Source of the DNA: Baylisascaris procyonis
Taxonomy: Eukaryota; Nematoda; Chromadorea; Rhabditida; Ascarididae
Assembly: GCA_037389465.1 (NCBI GenBank)
Contig: JAZARR010000153.1
Coordinates: forward strand, 62,001-126,000
DNA length: 64,000 bases
Direction: 5' to 3'
In this document: positions 61,201 to 64,000 of the stretch, piece by piece
Numbering within the stretch: position 1 is the first letter of the stretch
How the letters are laid out: each line of letters begins with the position of its first letter
The notes under the pieces: model-generated
Databases searched by the model: none
Told to the model about the DNA's origin: nothing
What the model saw: the letters and a program-made list of their open reading frames with translations, nothing else
Program-made: the position numbers and the translations under genes

Positions 61201-63360
61201 CGGACAAGCAAATATTATTAGCAACTCTTCTACTGAGACGAAACTATTGTTTAAATGTTCATATCGAATAGCACTTATATAATTGTCTCACAATTATGCA
61301 TTCATTACAATAATGTGGGGTTTAAGATCCAATTAATTAAAAAATAATTAGATAGGATTAATGAATTTTGAACATTTTGTGAACGATAATAATTAGATAT
61401 CACCTTTGAAATACGCAAATATTGAAGCATTCATAAAATTATTTACTCATGAAGAAATAAATTTCTTGATCGCAAATTTTCAACTGAAAAATAGCACACG
61501 ATATACGACAATCTGTTGTCATAAAGAACTATTCCATTTCAATTTCTAGCTTCGATTTTTCCATTCACACCGAGGAACTTGTTCTTTATTCCCTTTCGAT
61601 GCCGCTTAAATTCAAGTAAAAAATTTTACACCAAACCAGGGTGGATTTTTCTATATATCTTTGAGAGGTTTGAAGCAAATAAGAGTAGACGATCGCAAAA
61701 ATGAGAGAAAGTAACTAGGGCAATTGTGTTGCTGCAGCATTTAGCTGCAACCGGGAAATCAACTAAAACACCTGCATCGTTGTGAAAACACCTCAATGGT
61801 CATTCATACAGATGGTTATTCTTTTCATTTTCCTGCTCACTCACTATTCGCTAGGTGTTTTATGAAATTTTCTATTATTCCTTGTTATATAATCAAAGGT
61901 AGCAGTTGAGATCCTATGATATGCTAGAAGATTGGTTATCGATAAATTTTTGCTCATTATTCAAGTAAATCTATATATCTCAACACTATGCATATACTCT
62001 TTACTAGTTACTTACTACTTCAGTTGCAGTAGTCATCTTCTTCTGGTAAAGAGAATATAAAATCTTTTTTCTAAATTCAGAAACACTTCAAATAGGTTCA
62101 TTTATCAAGCGTTTTGGAATATGAATTTTACTCCTTCCTTAAGGTATAATTTCTCGCTTTTCCTATCGTTCCATTATGAATACATCCATGAAAAGACTAC
62201 AGTGAAACAAAATATTCGAGATTAATTTAATACTAAAATACGTATAATGTAAAATATCACTGAATGACTATCGAATTTATGATATCAGCATATTGGATAT
62301 AGATAAGCGATCAACAACAAAAAAAAAAAAAAAGAAAAATGCAAGAAAATCATTAAAGATATTTGCTAATAAATACTAAACGAAGTAACTAAAAGAAATG
62401 AAGTATATCGAATAATAGCAATTTCCATTATCTCAAATTATGTATAATTTTTTTCTGTCATTAACGGTGTTCAACAATGATTTAATATGAAAATGTACAC
62501 AACAAACAAATCTTAGAAATTTTTATAAATAATAATGCGTTATAAAATTTTGTAACAATGAAATAGAAAAAATATAAGAAGAAAATAAAAACAATTTAAA
62601 TAAAAATTGATAAATAAATACAAATTTTTGAGGCATCATTTCATTTATAGCCGCTAGAGAAGTTGCCATAACTTATACAATCATCACTCTAAACGTTGAA
62701 CCGACTATCTAGTGTGCAGACGAAAGTAGCGAATGGCTAATGAAACGATCCGCAACATTCACGGAGACAGAGAGAGAGACAGGCGATACTGATACCCTTT
62801 TGATCCACTCCGACTATAGTAAGAAAATACAAAGATTAGAGTTTTACCGCCGAACTGCTATAAAGATCGTCGTGATCAACAACACTTCACTATCGTATTG
62901 TTACATTACTTACTAAGAGCAATCTAGCGGCTGGCAATAATATAATTAAAACAACTTTGGGAAACGCTATGAAATATTAGACGAGAAACGAATAAGTGAT
63001 ATCAGCATAAAACTAGCGCATTTGAGAGTATTTAAAGAAATCAGTGATAAAAAAAAGCTGTCAATAACTAATAAATAGTATTCTCTTGGGCAAATATTTC
63101 TCAAATATTCATTTATAGCATAAACCATAATTCATAAAAAAAAAAGATTGTCGATTTTTTCTCATGCGCTGAACGAAACATTCGACTGTTTCCGGTGGAA
63201 ACGCGTATTCTGGAGGTTAGTGGCAATCACTTCATCAAATCAACTCCATTCAAAACGTTTTGATCCGCGTAAAAATCACAACTTTTAAGAAATATTCAAT
63301 CACCGCAACTCTATACGAAAACGATACAATGCACTAACATGAGCAATCTAAAGGCGGTCT
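58268..63360. other. AT-rich intergenic DNA, nothing recognised
   Basis: Very AT-rich, with homopolymer A runs and a C13 run at 60,247-60,259. Short open frames (for example minus 58,385-58,582 and plus 60,525-60,710) lack motifs or splice continuity. No RNA gene or transposon was seen. Confidence 0.5.
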
Positions 63361-63369
63361 CCTGACCCG

Positions 63370-63665
63370 ATGAAAGTAAACGTTTCTTACCCTCCATTCC
63401 TTGAGGGGTCGCCACGGAACTTCGAATATTCTATTCGAGAATGCATAAATCGCCTGTGGAATCTCTATGAGCATGATGAATTCCACCCGTTGGTGCGGTG
63501 GGGGGACGAGGGGCGAGATTATAATTTATCACATCATTTGGTGGAGGATACTCTGAAGCCCTTCTAGCATGGTGTCGCCTTCTTTACTTGCCAGGCAGGA
63601 TTACGGAGAGATGTGTATTCGGCGACCACCTATATTTGGTACTTTGAGGAGTTGCCAACTGAAGA
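63370..63665. other. Coding-like GC-richer patch at the window edge, strand unclear
   Basis: The plus strand has an ATG frame of 65 codons (63,370-63,567; includes ECINRLWNLYEHDEFHPLVR). On the minus strand one frame reads through the same bases with two stops and contains ASEYPPPNDVINYNLAPRPP and TAPTGGIHHAHRDSTGD, just before a possible donor (GAG|GGTAAG). It may be a decayed gene copy or one exon of a gene continuing past 64,000. No family recognised. Confidence 0.25.
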
Positions 63666-64000
63666 TTGATACTGTTAGAGCAACCGATACGTTTACTGAT
63701 GAAAACCGAGCAATCCGCACATCAAGAGGCGGGTAACTTTAAACGTATGACACCTCCGAGGTCGCTTTTCAAGCCTTTCGTCTCTCATCCCCTTTGCAAT
63801 CGTCTATCCCACTAAAATAGGGGGATGCTGAAAAAACGATCCCTCTAATTGGGGAGACCTATAATTGTGAGGTTCCATTCGATATGAGATACTACTATCG
63901 GTATACTACGGTTCACAAAAGACAATATCACTTGATAAGGATGTGATTACCAAGACATTCACATCGCTTATTACCGCCATACGAGTGTTTCTGAGCGGTT

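Overview
This window is the end of a nematode chromosome. The plus strand opens with about 9.6 kb of nearly perfect GCCTAA (TTAGGC on the other strand), the nematode telomeric hexamer, in the orientation expected at a left chromosome end. The interior DNA is AT-rich. Its genes have small exons, long AT-rich introns and TTTTCAG-type acceptors. The secreted gene carries nematode C6 domains. TTAGGC and C6 point to Nematoda. A parasitic clade III (for example filarial) species would fit the base composition, but the sequence does not fix the species. No rRNA, tRNA, CRISPR array or bacterial gene was seen.

Layout: 1-9,595 telomere; 9,596-14,375 variant telomeric repeats with higher-order modules (an AACTCGG module, a GAGCCAAAGCCTAAGG module and duplicated blocks); 14,376-15,260 a GC-rich hexameric repeat block (consensus CCYRRR); 15,261-15,445 degenerate telomere-like DNA; 15,446-20,008 unique subtelomeric DNA without a convincing gene. 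All long open frames in 9.9-15.4 kb are dipeptide artefacts of the 6-base period.

Three multi-exon genes could be rebuilt by hand with consistent reading phase. (1) 20,009-27,625, minus: a major facilitator of the MFSD8/CLN7 lysosomal family, 14 proposed exons, 613 residues. (2) About 32,285-37,563, plus: a histidine-phosphatase-domain protein of the UBASH3/Sts (phosphoglycerate-mutase-like) family in which both catalytic histidines and other pocket residues are replaced, so probably a pseudophosphatase; its 5' end is uncertain. (3) 39,197-57,606, minus: a secreted 960-residue protein, 22 proposed exons, with a signal peptide, a divergent thrombospondin type-1 module, an N-x-T mucin-like exon, five C6 domains separated by Thr-rich linker exons, and a C-terminal thrombospondin type-1 module. 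Genes 1 and 2 are divergent; genes 2 and 3 converge tail to tail about 1.6 kb apart. They share no obvious pathway.

A possible nested minus-strand exon lies in an intron of gene 2. Weaker coding-like stretches near 31.8, 58.1 and 63.4 kb are listed with low confidence. The remainder is AT-rich intron and intergenic DNA with dinucleotide tracts, small tandem repeats and an unusual number of long G or C runs. All gene models come from reading splice signals and phase by eye. No alignment or transcript data were available.
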